51,390 nucleotides of DNA from Paraburkholderia phenoliruptrix (GTDB lineage Bacteria; Pseudomonadota; Gammaproteobacteria; Burkholderiales; Burkholderiaceae), in contig NZ_CADIKB010000040.1 in the NCBI RefSeq assembly GCF_902859825.1, forward strand, positions 1 to 51,390, written 5' to 3'. Numbering within the stretch: position 1 is the first letter of the stretch; each line of letters opens with the position of its first letter. Shown one piece after another: positions 24,817-32,715 of the stretch. Below the pieces are notes generated by a model, which was not told where the DNA came from, did not search any database, and was given only the letters and a program-made list of their open reading frames with translations. The translations under genes and the position numbers were made by a program.

Positions 24817-24872
24817 TGGCGGAGAGAGGGGGATTCGAACCCCCGATAGGCTATTAACCTATCATACCGAGA
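24817..24872 (-). other. attL: 3' fragment of tRNA-Ser
   Basis: Read on the minus strand this is a tRNA 3' half: a long variable arm (GATAGG/CCTATC stem), a T-arm with GGGGGTTCGAATCCCCC, acceptor strand TCTCTCC, discriminator G and encoded CCA. The long variable arm and CTCTCCGCCA ending are typical of tRNA-Ser. No 5' acceptor strand (GGAGAGA), D-arm or anticodon arm follows, so this is not a whole tRNA. The fragment lies 120 bases from the integrase stop, as expected for the attachment core left at the host junction. The complete tRNA should stand at the far right prophage end. Confidence 0.8.
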
Positions 24873-24993
24873 CCTCTTTCCGTTTCAGAATCAATGGTTT
24901 GCATTTGCAGGTTATACCATTCTTCGATCAGAACGACGCCGCTAACTCATTGATTCGTAAACTAGCGGCATCTTGCAAAAGTATGGTTCTAGC

Positions 24994-26046
24994 CTATCGC
25001 AGTGGCTTCACCCGCTCAGGCCTGCGGCGGTAGATCCGCTCGGTCGTTTTGCTGTCGGCGTGTGAAAGAAGCTGCTTGGCGCGCTCGAGAGATTCCGCGT
25101 CGCTGGCACATTTTGCCCGCAGGTCATGCTCAGTGAAATGCTCCTTTGCTTCGGTCTCCGTCCTGACGCGGCGCATGAAGTTCCGCCACATCGTATCCCA
25201 CCCTCCTGCCCGCCCCGACTCCTCATTGAAGTAGCACGACCCCTGGCGATTGCAGAATAGAAATGGCGAGAACTGGACTGGCCGCGCGTTTTTAGCCGTC
25301 TGAACAGCTTCTTTTAGCTCGTCTGACCACTCGTATATAAGGCGCTTACCGGTCGTGTTTTCAGTCTTGCCCGGCTGGACATGGATGCCGTCTTCCTGAA
25401 GGCTGGACATGGTGAGCCGAAGCAAGTCGCCGCGGCGCATTCCGGTCAGCAACTTGATGCGGATGTAGGACTGGACTGCCAACACACTGCCTTTCTTTCG
25501 TCGGGCTTCGATTGACAAGCATTCGACAATCTCCCAATCCTCGACGTAGCGCGTGCGCGGCTTTTCGCCTTCCAGGCGGATTTCGCCCTTGAAGGGATGC
25601 TTGTCGAGGTAGCCCCACTGCACCGCTTTTGTGAAGGCATGAGACAAGACTTCGATTTCTCGTTTTGCGGCCACTTTCGCGGATCGCTTATCGATGTACT
25701 GGTAGATGTGCTTCGGTTTGATACTTAGCAGAGTCATCTTGCCTAAAATGGCGCTCAGCTTCTTGATTGCTACGGCGTTGTGCGCCTGCGTTGTGACTTC
25801 CTTTTTGGGCACAACCTCCATCGCATACCGGTCAAGCAACTGCTGTATCGTCTTGGCGTTGTCGATCGCCCCTACCCGGTCCGCCCATACCTGATACGCT
25901 TCTGGCAACGTTGTTCCGAGCCTGAACAGCTGTTTGCCGTCCCACGATTCTTCGAGGCCCGGCGGCACCGCGTAGTAATAGACGCCGTTGATGTTCCGCC
26001 AGCGCTTCGGCAGGCCTTTGTTTTCTTTGCTTCGTGGCCTTGGCAT
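24994..26046 (-). CDS. int: phage tyrosine-recombinase integrase
   Basis: A 350-residue tyrosine recombinase. The N-terminus (RPRSKENKGLPKRWR, YYYAVPPG, FRLGTTLPEAYQVW) is an arm-binding domain of the lambda/P22-like type. A core-binding domain covers about 65-150. The catalytic residues are visible: Arg in LLTGMRRGDLLRL, HDLR near 315, His in LLSHADSKTT, and the nucleophile Tyr in ERIYRRRPE. It catalyses integration into and excision from the tRNA-Ser site beside it. The DUF4224 gene ends eight bases upstream, so the two are co-transcribed. Confidence 0.93.
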   Translation of the reverse strand: MPRPRSKENKGLPKRWRNINGVYYYAVPPGLEESWDGKQLFRLGTTLPEAYQVWADRVGAIDNAKTIQQLLDRYAMEVVPKKEVTTQAHNAVAIKKLSAILGKMTLLSIKPKHIYQYIDKRSAKVAAKREIEVLSHAFTKAVQWGYLDKHPFKGEIRLEGEKPRTRYVEDWEIVECLSIEARRKKGSVLAVQSYIRIKLLTGMRRGDLLRLTMSSLQEDGIHVQPGKTENTTGKRLIYEWSDELKEAVQTAKNARPVQFSPFLFCNRQGSCYFNEESGRAGGWDTMWRNFMRRVRTETEAKEHFTEHDLRAKCASDAESLERAKQLLSHADSKTTERIYRRRPERVKPLR

Positions 26047-26054
26047 GATTGCTC

Positions 26055-26279
26055 CTATGCTGCGGCGCTCCAGTCAGGCTCCGCCTCGACCGGCTTCCGT
26101 CGCTTCGTTTCCTTGTCGACCATCACGTGATTGAAGTGAGCGCGGGCGACAATGATCCTGCCGTCCGGACGAACCTTGTGATGGATCCCCAAGCTGTTCA
26201 ATACCGCTGATTGTGAACCCCATCGGTGCTTTCCGGTGAGGTCGACGATTTCGTCCTCGCTCAATATCAGATCGCTCAT
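26055..26279 (-). CDS. DUF4224 domain protein (integrase-associated, possible excisionase)
   Basis: A 74-residue basic protein with the DUF4224 pattern (LILSEDEIVDLTGKHRWGSQSAVLNSLGIHHKVRPDGRIIVARAHF), a winged-helix-like fold found almost always beside phage integrases in Burkholderia and Pseudomonas. By position it may act as recombination directionality factor. Its start overlaps the stop of a possible 22-codon frame upstream (ATGA). Confidence 0.8.
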   Translation of the reverse strand: MSDLILSEDEIVDLTGKHRWGSQSAVLNSLGIHHKVRPDGRIIVARAHFNHVMVDKETKRRKPVEAEPDWSAAA

Positions 26280-26344
26280 CTTTCCTCCCTCCGAAACCAG
26301 TCCCTACGTGTGGTTTCAATCACCCGCTGTGCTTCTTTCATCAT
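26276..26344 (-). CDS. possible 22-residue peptide
   Basis: A short frame (MMKEAQRVIETTRRDWFRREER) starts within the stop of the gene upstream (ATGATGA) and ends inside the start of the DUF4224 gene. The tight overlaps on both sides suggest it may be translated, either for itself or to carry ribosomes to the DUF4224 start. Nothing else supports it. Confidence 0.35.
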   Translation of the reverse strand: MMKEAQRVIETTRRDWFRREER

Positions 26345-26613
26345 GTCGCCTGCTTCCTGTCGGGCAACGGTGCCCGCCTATACCCGTGTGCAATCGGCCC
26401 TTCGTTCGCATCGGCGTACTTGCACACTGGGTATCGCTTGCGGACCGCCTCGAGGTCAAACCGGAACCCAGGGTTGCCAACGTATTCGAAAACGGCCTTG
26501 CGCAGACGGTTCCTGAAAACCCTCACCAAGCCGGAGTTGGGATATTCGATGAATTGCGGGCCCCAGACCGGATCGTCATAGACGTCGCAGAACAAGATGT
26601 AACTCGTGCTCAT
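26341..26613 (-). CDS. phage hypothetical protein
   Basis: A 90-residue, mixed-charge protein without signal peptide or membrane segment. Aromatic-rich N-terminus (SYILFCDVYDDPVWGPQFIEYP) and a basic middle. No family recognised. Start overlaps the stop of the next gene upstream (ATGA), so it belongs to the coupled leftward early operon. Confidence 0.6.
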   Translation of the reverse strand: MSTSYILFCDVYDDPVWGPQFIEYPNSGLVRVFRNRLRKAVFEYVGNPGFRFDLEAVRKRYPVCKYADANEGPIAHGYRRAPLPDRKQAT

Positions 26614-26813
26614 GATTGCTCCGTCGATTCATCGAAATGTTGCGACGCCTTGCGAGTCATCGTTCGAATCGCATCGAGCAACTTCCCATCTGGCCGATAG
26701 TGGCGCGTGTCGGTCAAGTGCTCAGCGATCTCGGTCCATTCGGCTAGCGTCATGGTGAGCGTCATCGTCATCTGAATGTCGGCCGGCCGATCGGCTTTGA
26801 ATTGTGCTTTCAC
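26610..26813 (-). CDS. phage hypothetical protein
   Basis: A 67-residue protein starting with GTG; the GTGA overlap with the upstream gene supports this start. The middle (TMTLAEWTEIAEHLTDTRHYRPDGKLLDAIRTMTRKASQHF) is predicted helical and recalls short phage proteins of unknown role. No function assigned. Confidence 0.55.
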   Translation of the reverse strand: MKAQFKADRPADIQMTMTLTMTLAEWTEIAEHLTDTRHYRPDGKLLDAIRTMTRKASQHFDESTEQS

Positions 26814-26947
26814 GCCTTCACCTCCTCTTCTTCCATCTTCTCGATCGCCTCCAGCGCGAGCCTCAGGGCGAATTCCGTGCGCGGACGGTCTTGGTTATTG
26901 GCGATCGCCCATTGAAGCTCGGCTCGCAGTGTTTCCAGTTCGGTCAT
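26810..26947 (-). CDS. small phage hypothetical protein
   Basis: A 45-residue frame with start ATG at 26,947 overlapping the stop of the upstream gene (ATGA) and its own stop overlapping the next GTG. Sequence TELETLRAELQWAIANNQ continues to an acidic tail (KMEEEEVKA), probably one long helix. It fills the otherwise empty space between two coupled genes, so I consider it real. Confidence 0.55.
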   Translation of the reverse strand: MTELETLRAELQWAIANNQDRPRTEFALRLALEAIEKMEEEEVKA

Positions 26948-27135
26948 TTCCTCGGCTCCCTGACCACATTAATCCCCTCTGGCAGCCTCACAGCTACCTG
27001 CCCTTCGAAGTCATCCGCCAGCATCTGGGCGAACGCCGTACACAGGCCGGCGATCAGTTGCGGCGTTGGCTGACGGGCTCGGGTGTAGGCGTAGGCCTGT
27101 TCCATGAAGGTGCGGCGGTTGGTGGTCTGGTTCAC
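26944..27135 (-). CDS. small phage hypothetical protein
   Basis: A 63-residue protein (MNQTTNRRTFMEQAYAYTRA start) coupled by ATGA overlaps on both sides. Contains a possible amphipathic helix (LIAGLCTAFAQMLADDFEG). No family recognised. Confidence 0.55.
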   Translation of the reverse strand: MNQTTNRRTFMEQAYAYTRARQPTPQLIAGLCTAFAQMLADDFEGQVAVRLPEGINVVREPRK

Positions 27136-27431
27136 TGGCTCGCCTCAAACATGTCGATGGTCTTGGTGTCGCGCTCTGGCTCGGGGTCGACCGCGGGTGG
27201 TGGTGGTTCCGGCAGCGGCATCCAGTGCGTAATATGCGAGGCGTCTCCGACTGTGCCCATCATGTTTTCGAAATAGCCGTGGTGTTCGTTCCATCGGCAG
27301 AAGTCATGCTCAGAGACGTTCGTCTCGAATTGGCGCCCGTCATCCGACTCCCCGTACTGGACAGCATCCACCCATCCCAAGAACATGCGGCCGTCCTTCG
27401 GCGCCGTCTCAATTGCTTGCCATTCAGCCAT
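27132..27431 (-). CDS. DUF551-like phage protein
   Basis: A 99-residue protein. AEWQAIETAPKDGRMFLGWVDAVQYG at the N-terminus and ITHWMPLPEPPPP near the C-terminus form the DUF551 signature found in many phages and prophages. The function is unknown. Start at the ATG at 27,431, which overlaps the end of the upstream gene by eight bases. The longer frame upstream is not supported. Confidence 0.75.
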   Translation of the reverse strand: MAEWQAIETAPKDGRMFLGWVDAVQYGESDDGRQFETNVSEHDFCRWNEHHGYFENMMGTVGDASHITHWMPLPEPPPPAVDPEPERDTKTIDMFEASQ

Positions 27432-28005
27432 CCGTCTCTCCTTGTGCCGTCTTTTGAGACAGGGCGCGGATAGCGGCGGCGCACTTGTCGGCACCATCCG
27501 ATTCACCCTGAACGCCGGGATCGGCTCGCCCCGCTTCCCTGCCGGTATATGGGGCGCGGCCTTTGTAAAGGCTCCAGCAATCGGCGGCGATCTCGTCGCA
27601 CACCTTGGCCGCTTCTTCCAGCGACTCGCGCCGTATCGCATCCTTCCTCAATCCCTCTGATTGAGCGGATGCGTAGAGAGGCACAAACTCGCCACCGGTC
27701 TCCTTGGCGTACTCAAGATCAACTTCGGATGGGCGGTCCTGAGCGTCAGAAAAGTCAAGCGATCCTCCACGAGGCTTCCACGCCCAGCCAACCGGCTGCG
27801 CATCGACGGCTGGCGCTACAGGCCGCTCCAAGTCCGCCACCTGTTGACACATCGCCGCGATGGTACGGGCTTGCTGGGCGGTCCTGGATTCGAGGCTTAG
27901 TATCAGCGCGGCTTGCTGCTCGATCAGGTCGGCGGCGACATCGCACATTCCTCCTTTTACGGACGCGGTGCGCAACAACTCAACCAGTTTCGTTGCATCA
28001 CTCAT
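27424..28005 (-). CDS. phage hypothetical protein, mosaic
   Basis: A 193-residue protein. The N-terminal 60 residues are helical (EQQAALILSLESRTAQQARTIAAMCQQVADLE, a likely coiled coil). The middle (QPVGWAWKPRGG ... VPLYASAQ) is a segment often seen in Burkholderia phage proteins of mosaic build, and the C-terminus contains EEAAKVCDEIAADCWSLYKG. A GGAG site (in CCGGAGACACGAA) precedes the start. The TnpB element sits directly upstream, between this gene and its former neighbour. Confidence 0.6.
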   Translation of the reverse strand: MSDATKLVELLRTASVKGGMCDVAADLIEQQAALILSLESRTAQQARTIAAMCQQVADLERPVAPAVDAQPVGWAWKPRGGSLDFSDAQDRPSEVDLEYAKETGGEFVPLYASAQSEGLRKDAIRRESLEEAAKVCDEIAADCWSLYKGRAPYTGREAGRADPGVQGESDGADKCAAAIRALSQKTAQGETDG

Positions 28006-28027
28006 TTCGTGTCTCCGGGACCCTTAC

Positions 28028-29246
28028 ACAACTCGGGTATACTGTGTGAATGGACATCAAGCGCGCATACCGATTTCGGTTCTACCCGACGCCCGAGCAA
28101 GCAGTGACGCTTGCCAAGACATTTGGGTGTGCGCGTTTTGCCTATAACCACATGCTCAGATTGCGCACGGATGCGTGGTATGAGCGGCAAGAACGTATTG
28201 GTTATCACGAGACCTCCGCCGCGCTGACAGCGCTCAAGAAAACTCCAGAGCACGCCTGGCTGAACGAGGTATCGAGCGTTCCAGTGCAACAGGCGCTACG
28301 CCACTTGCAAACGGCATTCGCGAACTTCTTTGCTAAGCGTGCGCAATACCCGACATTCCGAAGCAAGGACGACAAGCAGTCAGCGGAATACACCACAAGC
28401 GCTTTCAAATGGGATGGCGTATCGCTCAAACTGGCGAAGATGGATGCTCCGCTCGACATCCGCTGGTCGCGCGCAATCCCGAAGGGCGCGAAGGTCACGA
28501 CCGTGACCGTGTCAAAAGACACAGCGGGCCGATACCATGTTTCAATGCTTTGCGATGACGTGGTGGTCGCCAAACCTGCCGCATCGGCTAAGGTCGGCAT
28601 CGATTTGGGATTGACGCATTTCGCAATCCTTTCGACGGGCGAGAAGATTGCCGCGCCGAACGCCTTCCGAAAGAACGAGGCTAGGCTCGCCACGCTACAG
28701 CGGCGTCTCTCGAAGAAGCAAAAGGGTTCCGCCAATCGCCGGAAGGCGAGCCTCAAGGTTGCACGCATGCATGCCAAGACGGCAGATTCACGCAGGGACT
28801 TCCTGCACAAACTTTCGACCCGGCTGATCAACGAAAACCAAGTGATCGCCATCGAAACCCTGTCCGTCAAGGGTATGCAGAAAAACCGTTGCCTAGCGAA
28901 ATCGATTAGCGATGCAAGCTGGTCCGAATTTACTCGGCAACTAGAGTACAAAGCGCAGTGGTACGGGCGCACACTGGTCGGCATCGACAAGTGGTATCCA
29001 TCGAGCAAACGATGTAGCGATTGCGGACACACGGCAGCCAAGATGCCGCTGAATATCCGCACGTGGACCTGCCCAGAATGCGGGTCGATCCATGATCGCG
29101 ACATCAACGCTGCGCGCAATGTTTTGGCCGCCGGACTGGCGGTGTCAGCCCATGGAGAAAGCGTAAGTCCCATGTCTCTTTGAGATGAAGTTGGGTTGCG
29201 GTCTGTGAAGTGGGAATCCCATTCCTCTTGGAATGGGAGCAGTCAA
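28028..29246 (+). mobile_element. IS200/IS605-family TnpB-only element (IS1341 type)
   Basis: The element contains tnpB and no tnpA. The left border is placed after TTAC (28,024-28,027), a known IS605-family target tetranucleotide. The right border follows TCAA (29,243-29,246), just after a perfect hairpin (CCCATTCC 29,218-29,225, loop TCTT, GGAATGGG 29,230-29,237) typical of right ends and of the omega-RNA scaffold. There is no target duplication, as expected for this family. Mobility would need a TnpA from elsewhere. Borders are read from sequence and are not verified. Confidence 0.75.
28050..29183 (+). CDS. tnpB: RNA-guided endonuclease TnpB (OrfB transposase family)
   Basis: A 377-residue TnpB. 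The N-terminus has YRFRFYPTPEQ and CARFAYNHML. The split RuvC residues are present: Asp in VGIDLGLTHFA, Glu in VIAIETLSVKGM, and Asp in HDRDINAARNVLA. The zinc ribbon is CSDCGHTA ... CPECGS. It looks intact. TnpB proteins cut double-stranded DNA guided by an omega-RNA from the element's right end, favouring persistence of the element at its donor site. It lies on the plus strand, opposite to the surrounding early genes, showing insertion. Confidence 0.93.
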   Translation: MDIKRAYRFRFYPTPEQAVTLAKTFGCARFAYNHMLRLRTDAWYERQERIGYHETSAALTALKKTPEHAWLNEVSSVPVQQALRHLQTAFANFFAKRAQYPTFRSKDDKQSAEYTTSAFKWDGVSLKLAKMDAPLDIRWSRAIPKGAKVTTVTVSKDTAGRYHVSMLCDDVVVAKPAASAKVGIDLGLTHFAILSTGEKIAAPNAFRKNEARLATLQRRLSKKQKGSANRRKASLKVARMHAKTADSRRDFLHKLSTRLINENQVIAIETLSVKGMQKNRCLAKSISDASWSEFTRQLEYKAQWYGRTLVGIDKWYPSSKRCSDCGHTAAKMPLNIRTWTCPECGSIHDRDINAARNVLAAGLAVSAHGESVSPMSL

Positions 29247-29266
29247 TTCGTGTCTCCGCTTGCTGA
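29150..29266 (+). ncRNA. predicted omega-RNA 3' part with guide
   Basis: In TnpB systems the guide RNA runs from the 3' end of tnpB through the right-end hairpin into flanking DNA, whose first 16-20 bases act as guide. Here the scaffold includes the hairpin at 29,218-29,237, and the guide would begin TTCGTGTCTCCG at 29,247. The 5' limit is not visible. This is inferred by analogy. Confidence 0.5.
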
Positions 29267-30922
29267 TTGAGCGGCGGTCAGGGCGCGGTCTATCTTTTCG
29301 TCTAATGCTTTGCCGTAGACCCGATCGAAAACCCGCGCCTGTTTGTCTCCGCCTTGACGAAGCCACCGATACCGGGCCGCATCGGCCGCCATCCTTTGAA
29401 GTTGCTCTTGCACGGTGACGCTTCCGCCGTCTGGCGGGTCCATGTAATAGGTTCCCGGCAGTAGCGAGGAAAGCGCATCATCCGTAAGCGCTGTCTGTGC
29501 TGGCGGGGCGGCGATCCTCATGCACTTGTCGGCATAGAAGTGCATCGACAGCCGATCAAACAACGGGCCTAGTTTCTCGTGCATGACGATGGCTTGAGGC
29601 ATCGGCGGGAAAACGAACTGCACAGCCTCCGCACCCTGCGCCACATTGGCAGCTTCCCACTTGGCACCTTTGACGGATAGAGCCCACTGTGCGACGGCCT
29701 CGCCAATCTGGCGGTCTGCCTCTTTATCGGCTTCACTCAACTTGTCGTAAGGCGCGAGCCATGACGGCTTCGGGTTCGGCTGCTGCTTCGCCCATTTAAC
29801 CCACGCTTCGCGCACGATCTGGCCGAGAAAATCGCGGGTGATGATCGGAGCATCCGATGGTGCGGCAAGGTTACGCGATGCGCTACGTGCAAGGAATCTA
29901 AGAGAGTCCAATCGGTGTGAAGCCTTGGTTGCGGACTCTTCCTCACTTGCGGCGGCCCATTTATCAAACTCTTCCGCCGAAGAAAAGCGACGACGCTCCG
30001 CGCTCTCTGCGAGCTTGGAGAAAGCATGCGGAGTTTCAAGCGGACCGTTAATGCTCGCTACTGAATTTGCGACCATCGCGCGCGCCATTGCTTCGGTTAC
30101 CGCCTCCGCACCTTGCGCCACATTGGCGGGGAGCGCTCGATCTCCGCAGCATCGCTCATCGAACATCCATTTCGGGCATTTTGTGCACACGCCCGTCTGT
30201 GCGCCGGTCTTACGCGTCTCGTGAAACGCCAGTGCATAGTCCCGCATTTGATCCATCGTGTAGCGCGCCGCACTATCGTCTTGCGCCACATTGGCGGAAG
30301 TTGATGCGGCGCGGGCTTGCCAAACTTCCCATTGGTCTTGCACGTTCTGGCGGCAGTACTCGCCAAACTTCTCGCATCCCGGAACATCGCGGCGATACAT
30401 ATAATCTTCGCCGCGTGAACGCATAAGCGCTTCGAACGCCCCGCGCTCGTCCTGCTCGACCGATGGCGCGGCATGGGCGTGAATGCCTGCAAACACTGCG
30501 CCGCAGTCAACGCATAGATAGCCGGACTTCACTATCTCATTCCGTGCATCCACAATGCGGTGCGCGCAGGCAGGCTTGCTTGCTTCACTGGCGAGAGGGG
30601 CGGCGACCGTTCCAAATCCGTCGCACATATCACATTTGTACGGCTCATATTCGGCTGCTCCTTTGCCGTCCGTGTGGAATCTGCCGCCATGCGACCCCGT
30701 TCCGTTGCAGTTCAGGCATTTTTCTTTAGCCGCCTCTTTGTTGATAGCGGCAGGCTGGCGGGCGTCATCTTCAAACGTCAGCGCGTCCTCAATCTCAGAG
30801 GCAAGGCGGTACTGGCAATCGGACGCGTGGTATTTGACTTCATTGGTTTTCGTCATGCAAGTACAGCCACCTACCTGCAAACGAAGCAAAACTGCGCGGT
30901 GGTGTCGGTTCATCAGCATCAT
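29243..30922 (-). CDS. large mosaic phage protein with repeated ANVAQ linkers
   Basis: A 559-residue protein with no single recognised domain. Zinc-knuckle-like clusters appear: CLNCNGTGSHGG ... CDMCDGFG (a DnaJ-type CxxC pair), a CVDCGAVF group, and CTKCPKW. ANVAQ occurs three times (about 212, 271 and 433), twice as ANVAQGAEAV, separating unrelated modules. The C-terminus has the common phage tail DAARYRWLR. The last codons come from the TnpB element: the host part ends GDT and the IS supplies AAT TGA. Start overlaps the upstream stop (ATGA). Function unknown. Confidence 0.65.
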   Translation of the reverse strand: MMLMNRHHRAVLLRLQVGGCTCMTKTNEVKYHASDCQYRLASEIEDALTFEDDARQPAAINKEAAKEKCLNCNGTGSHGGRFHTDGKGAAEYEPYKCDMCDGFGTVAAPLASEASKPACAHRIVDARNEIVKSGYLCVDCGAVFAGIHAHAAPSVEQDERGAFEALMRSRGEDYMYRRDVPGCEKFGEYCRQNVQDQWEVWQARAASTSANVAQDDSAARYTMDQMRDYALAFHETRKTGAQTGVCTKCPKWMFDERCCGDRALPANVAQGAEAVTEAMARAMVANSVASINGPLETPHAFSKLAESAERRRFSSAEEFDKWAAASEEESATKASHRLDSLRFLARSASRNLAAPSDAPIITRDFLGQIVREAWVKWAKQQPNPKPSWLAPYDKLSEADKEADRQIGEAVAQWALSVKGAKWEAANVAQGAEAVQFVFPPMPQAIVMHEKLGPLFDRLSMHFYADKCMRIAAPPAQTALTDDALSSLLPGTYYMDPPDGGSVTVQEQLQRMAADAARYRWLRQGGDKQARVFDRVYGKALDEKIDRALTAAQSASGDTN

Positions 30923-31977
30923 TTCTTTTCCCCGTTAGATGCGGCGAGAAGGGCGCGGACTGCCTCGCCGTATGCGTTCGCATATCCCTGCATCTGGTGT
31001 TCGGTGAAGTACGCGTGACCGGCGACATGCGCGAATGACTCGGGAAATGCGGGAAGCGGTGGCCATTTGAAATCGGCCGTGGATGGCGCCACCGCACGCG
31101 CATGGAGGTCGGCGATAAAATCGGCCACTTCCATCTCGTCCGGGCATCCTGCATCGGCGCATGCGATGCCGATTCGCTCCAATTCGCGATTTACGATGCC
31201 GAGCGAAGAGCGCATTTGATCGCCGTAGCAATCGAGCGAGTTGCCGTCGAAGCCAATAAGCAGGTAGGCGTGCTCAGCAGCCTTCTGACCCGCCGGACTA
31301 TCTTCGCCCGCAATGGCTGGCATCCAGTAGAACAGCGCTTTCTGCAACTCGCGCACGAGCGACAGGTCGTCATTCGCCACAGTCGCGGCTACGCGAGGGA
31401 GCGGCGAGGCGCATGCAATTACGTGACGAAGGCGATTCAGCTCCTGAACGAACGGGACTAGATTGCGATCGGCTCTCCCGTTGTCGCAATAAAAATCCCA
31501 TGTCTTGACTACGTTGCGCATTACCGATAGCGCGTCGTTGTCAATCTCTGTTGCTAGCGCCAGAGATTCAGGTTGAATTCGCGTCGTATCGAAGCCGCAG
31601 TGAGAGCACTCAGCAAATTGCAGCGCAGCATGGCATTGCGGGCAATCAATCAGCTCTCCCGCCTCTTGCGCTCCGCCAGCAGCTATCGCGGCGCGGGATG
31701 CTATATGCTCGATAAGAGACAGCTGATCGCGCTTCCAGTCGCGTTCATCGTGTACGTATCCGAATCGCTCGCACAGCAATCGGTGAAAGTTTTTGAAGTC
31801 GGCGTCTGCCTGCGGGGTGGGAGTGACGAGAGCGGCAAGTAATGCATCCGAGCAAGCCTTGTAGTGCTCGATGTTCGGCAGAGAATAGTCGCGCTCAAGT
31901 GCACGCGCTGCCAGTGCGTGTCGATTAATCAGAGTTGCCGCATCGCTCGCTGCGCCTGTATTCATGGTGATTGTCAT
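30919..31977 (-). CDS. phage hypothetical protein with a zinc-ribbon-like motif
   Basis: A 352-residue protein. I choose the ATG at 31,977, which has GAGAGACC upstream and overlaps the methyltransferase gene by 11 bases; an upstream in-frame extension is unsupported. One CxxC pair set (CPQCHAALQFAECSHCGF, about 116-133) looks like a zinc ribbon. The remainder is acidic and helical. It resembles the mosaic proteins downstream in style. No function assigned. Confidence 0.6.
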   Translation of the reverse strand: MTITMNTGAASDAATLINRHALAARALERDYSLPNIEHYKACSDALLAALVTPTPQADADFKNFHRLLCERFGYVHDERDWKRDQLSLIEHIASRAAIAAGGAQEAGELIDCPQCHAALQFAECSHCGFDTTRIQPESLALATEIDNDALSVMRNVVKTWDFYCDNGRADRNLVPFVQELNRLRHVIACASPLPRVAATVANDDLSLVRELQKALFYWMPAIAGEDSPAGQKAAEHAYLLIGFDGNSLDCYGDQMRSSLGIVNRELERIGIACADAGCPDEMEVADFIADLHARAVAPSTADFKWPPLPAFPESFAHVAGHAYFTEHQMQGYANAYGEAVRALLAASNGEKK

Positions 31978-31988
31978 AATTGGTCTCT

Positions 31989-32612
31989 CTATGCGGCAGC
32001 TTGTGAAAGAAGGTCGCCGCCCCATTGGGTTCCCATTGCGGTTGCGATACCGTCAAATGTTTTCGACCTTTCGCGGGCGCGATCGGGTCCTGGCGCCATC
32101 TTGTGGATGCGATCGGCGGGCTTCGTGCCAATCGGCAGTCCAAGCGCTTCGCGACATTCTTCGATGGACGAGTAGGCCGGCGTGAGTGGAGGCAACTCCT
32201 CCAGCCATAGACATGTCGTTTTCGTCTCGAAATGTCCGAACATCCACGGCTGGATTATTTGGTCAGGCTTTCTGAACAGCGACGACATAACGGAAACTGG
32301 TTGTTCAAAGCAGCGGCGCTTTATGTGACTCGAACGTCGCCATAGGTTCATGAAGAACGCCACGCCGGCTGCCTGCCTGCCGTCCATCCATTTCTCTGCG
32401 AAGTGCCGGGCGCCGCTTACCGATGTGTGCGTGCAGGGCGGATGGAAAATCGCTAGGTCCCACGGATAGTCGATCACGTCGAAGATGTCGCCGCGGTAGT
32501 GTGGTCCGTCTTTGCGCGATGGCTGAAGGTCGCACGAGAGAACCTTGTGCCCGAGAGAGGCGAAAGCATCGCGCACGGTTCCTGATTCTTCGCATCCGAT
32601 TAAGATTTGCAT
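31989..32612 (-). CDS. phage SAM-dependent (cytosine-type) DNA methyltransferase-like protein
   Basis: A 207-residue protein. QILIGCEESGTVRDAFASLGHKVLSCDLQPS matches the first Rossmann strand and acidic loop of a class I methyltransferase. WDLAIFHPPCTHTSVSGARHF contains a PPC motif like the catalytic PC of C5-cytosine enzymes. It is much shorter than standard Dcm enzymes and lacks a visible target-recognition domain. Small phage proteins of this type are often labelled DNA cytosine methyltransferase; activity is unproven. It might protect phage DNA from restriction. Confidence 0.7.
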   Translation of the reverse strand: MQILIGCEESGTVRDAFASLGHKVLSCDLQPSRKDGPHYRGDIFDVIDYPWDLAIFHPPCTHTSVSGARHFAEKWMDGRQAAGVAFFMNLWRRSSHIKRRCFEQPVSVMSSLFRKPDQIIQPWMFGHFETKTTCLWLEELPPLTPAYSSIEECREALGLPIGTKPADRIHKMAPGPDRARERSKTFDGIATAMGTQWGGDLLSQAAA

Positions 32613-32715
32613 GTCTATGCCGGTAACGTAGTGGGTCAGGCGTATCTTTTAAAAAGAAGCCGTCATGCGGACCGGCTTAAACACGCCGCGCTGTCTGCGC
32701 GGTTCGGGGATGAGG

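Noticed and set aside
24817..24910. A complete tRNA-Ser gene
   Set aside because: No 5' acceptor strand, D-arm or anticodon arm can be found next to the 3' half.
28205..29173. 322-residue minus-strand frame opposite tnpB
   Set aside because: It is the antisense shadow of a complete TnpB with all catalytic residues; the composition is not protein-like.
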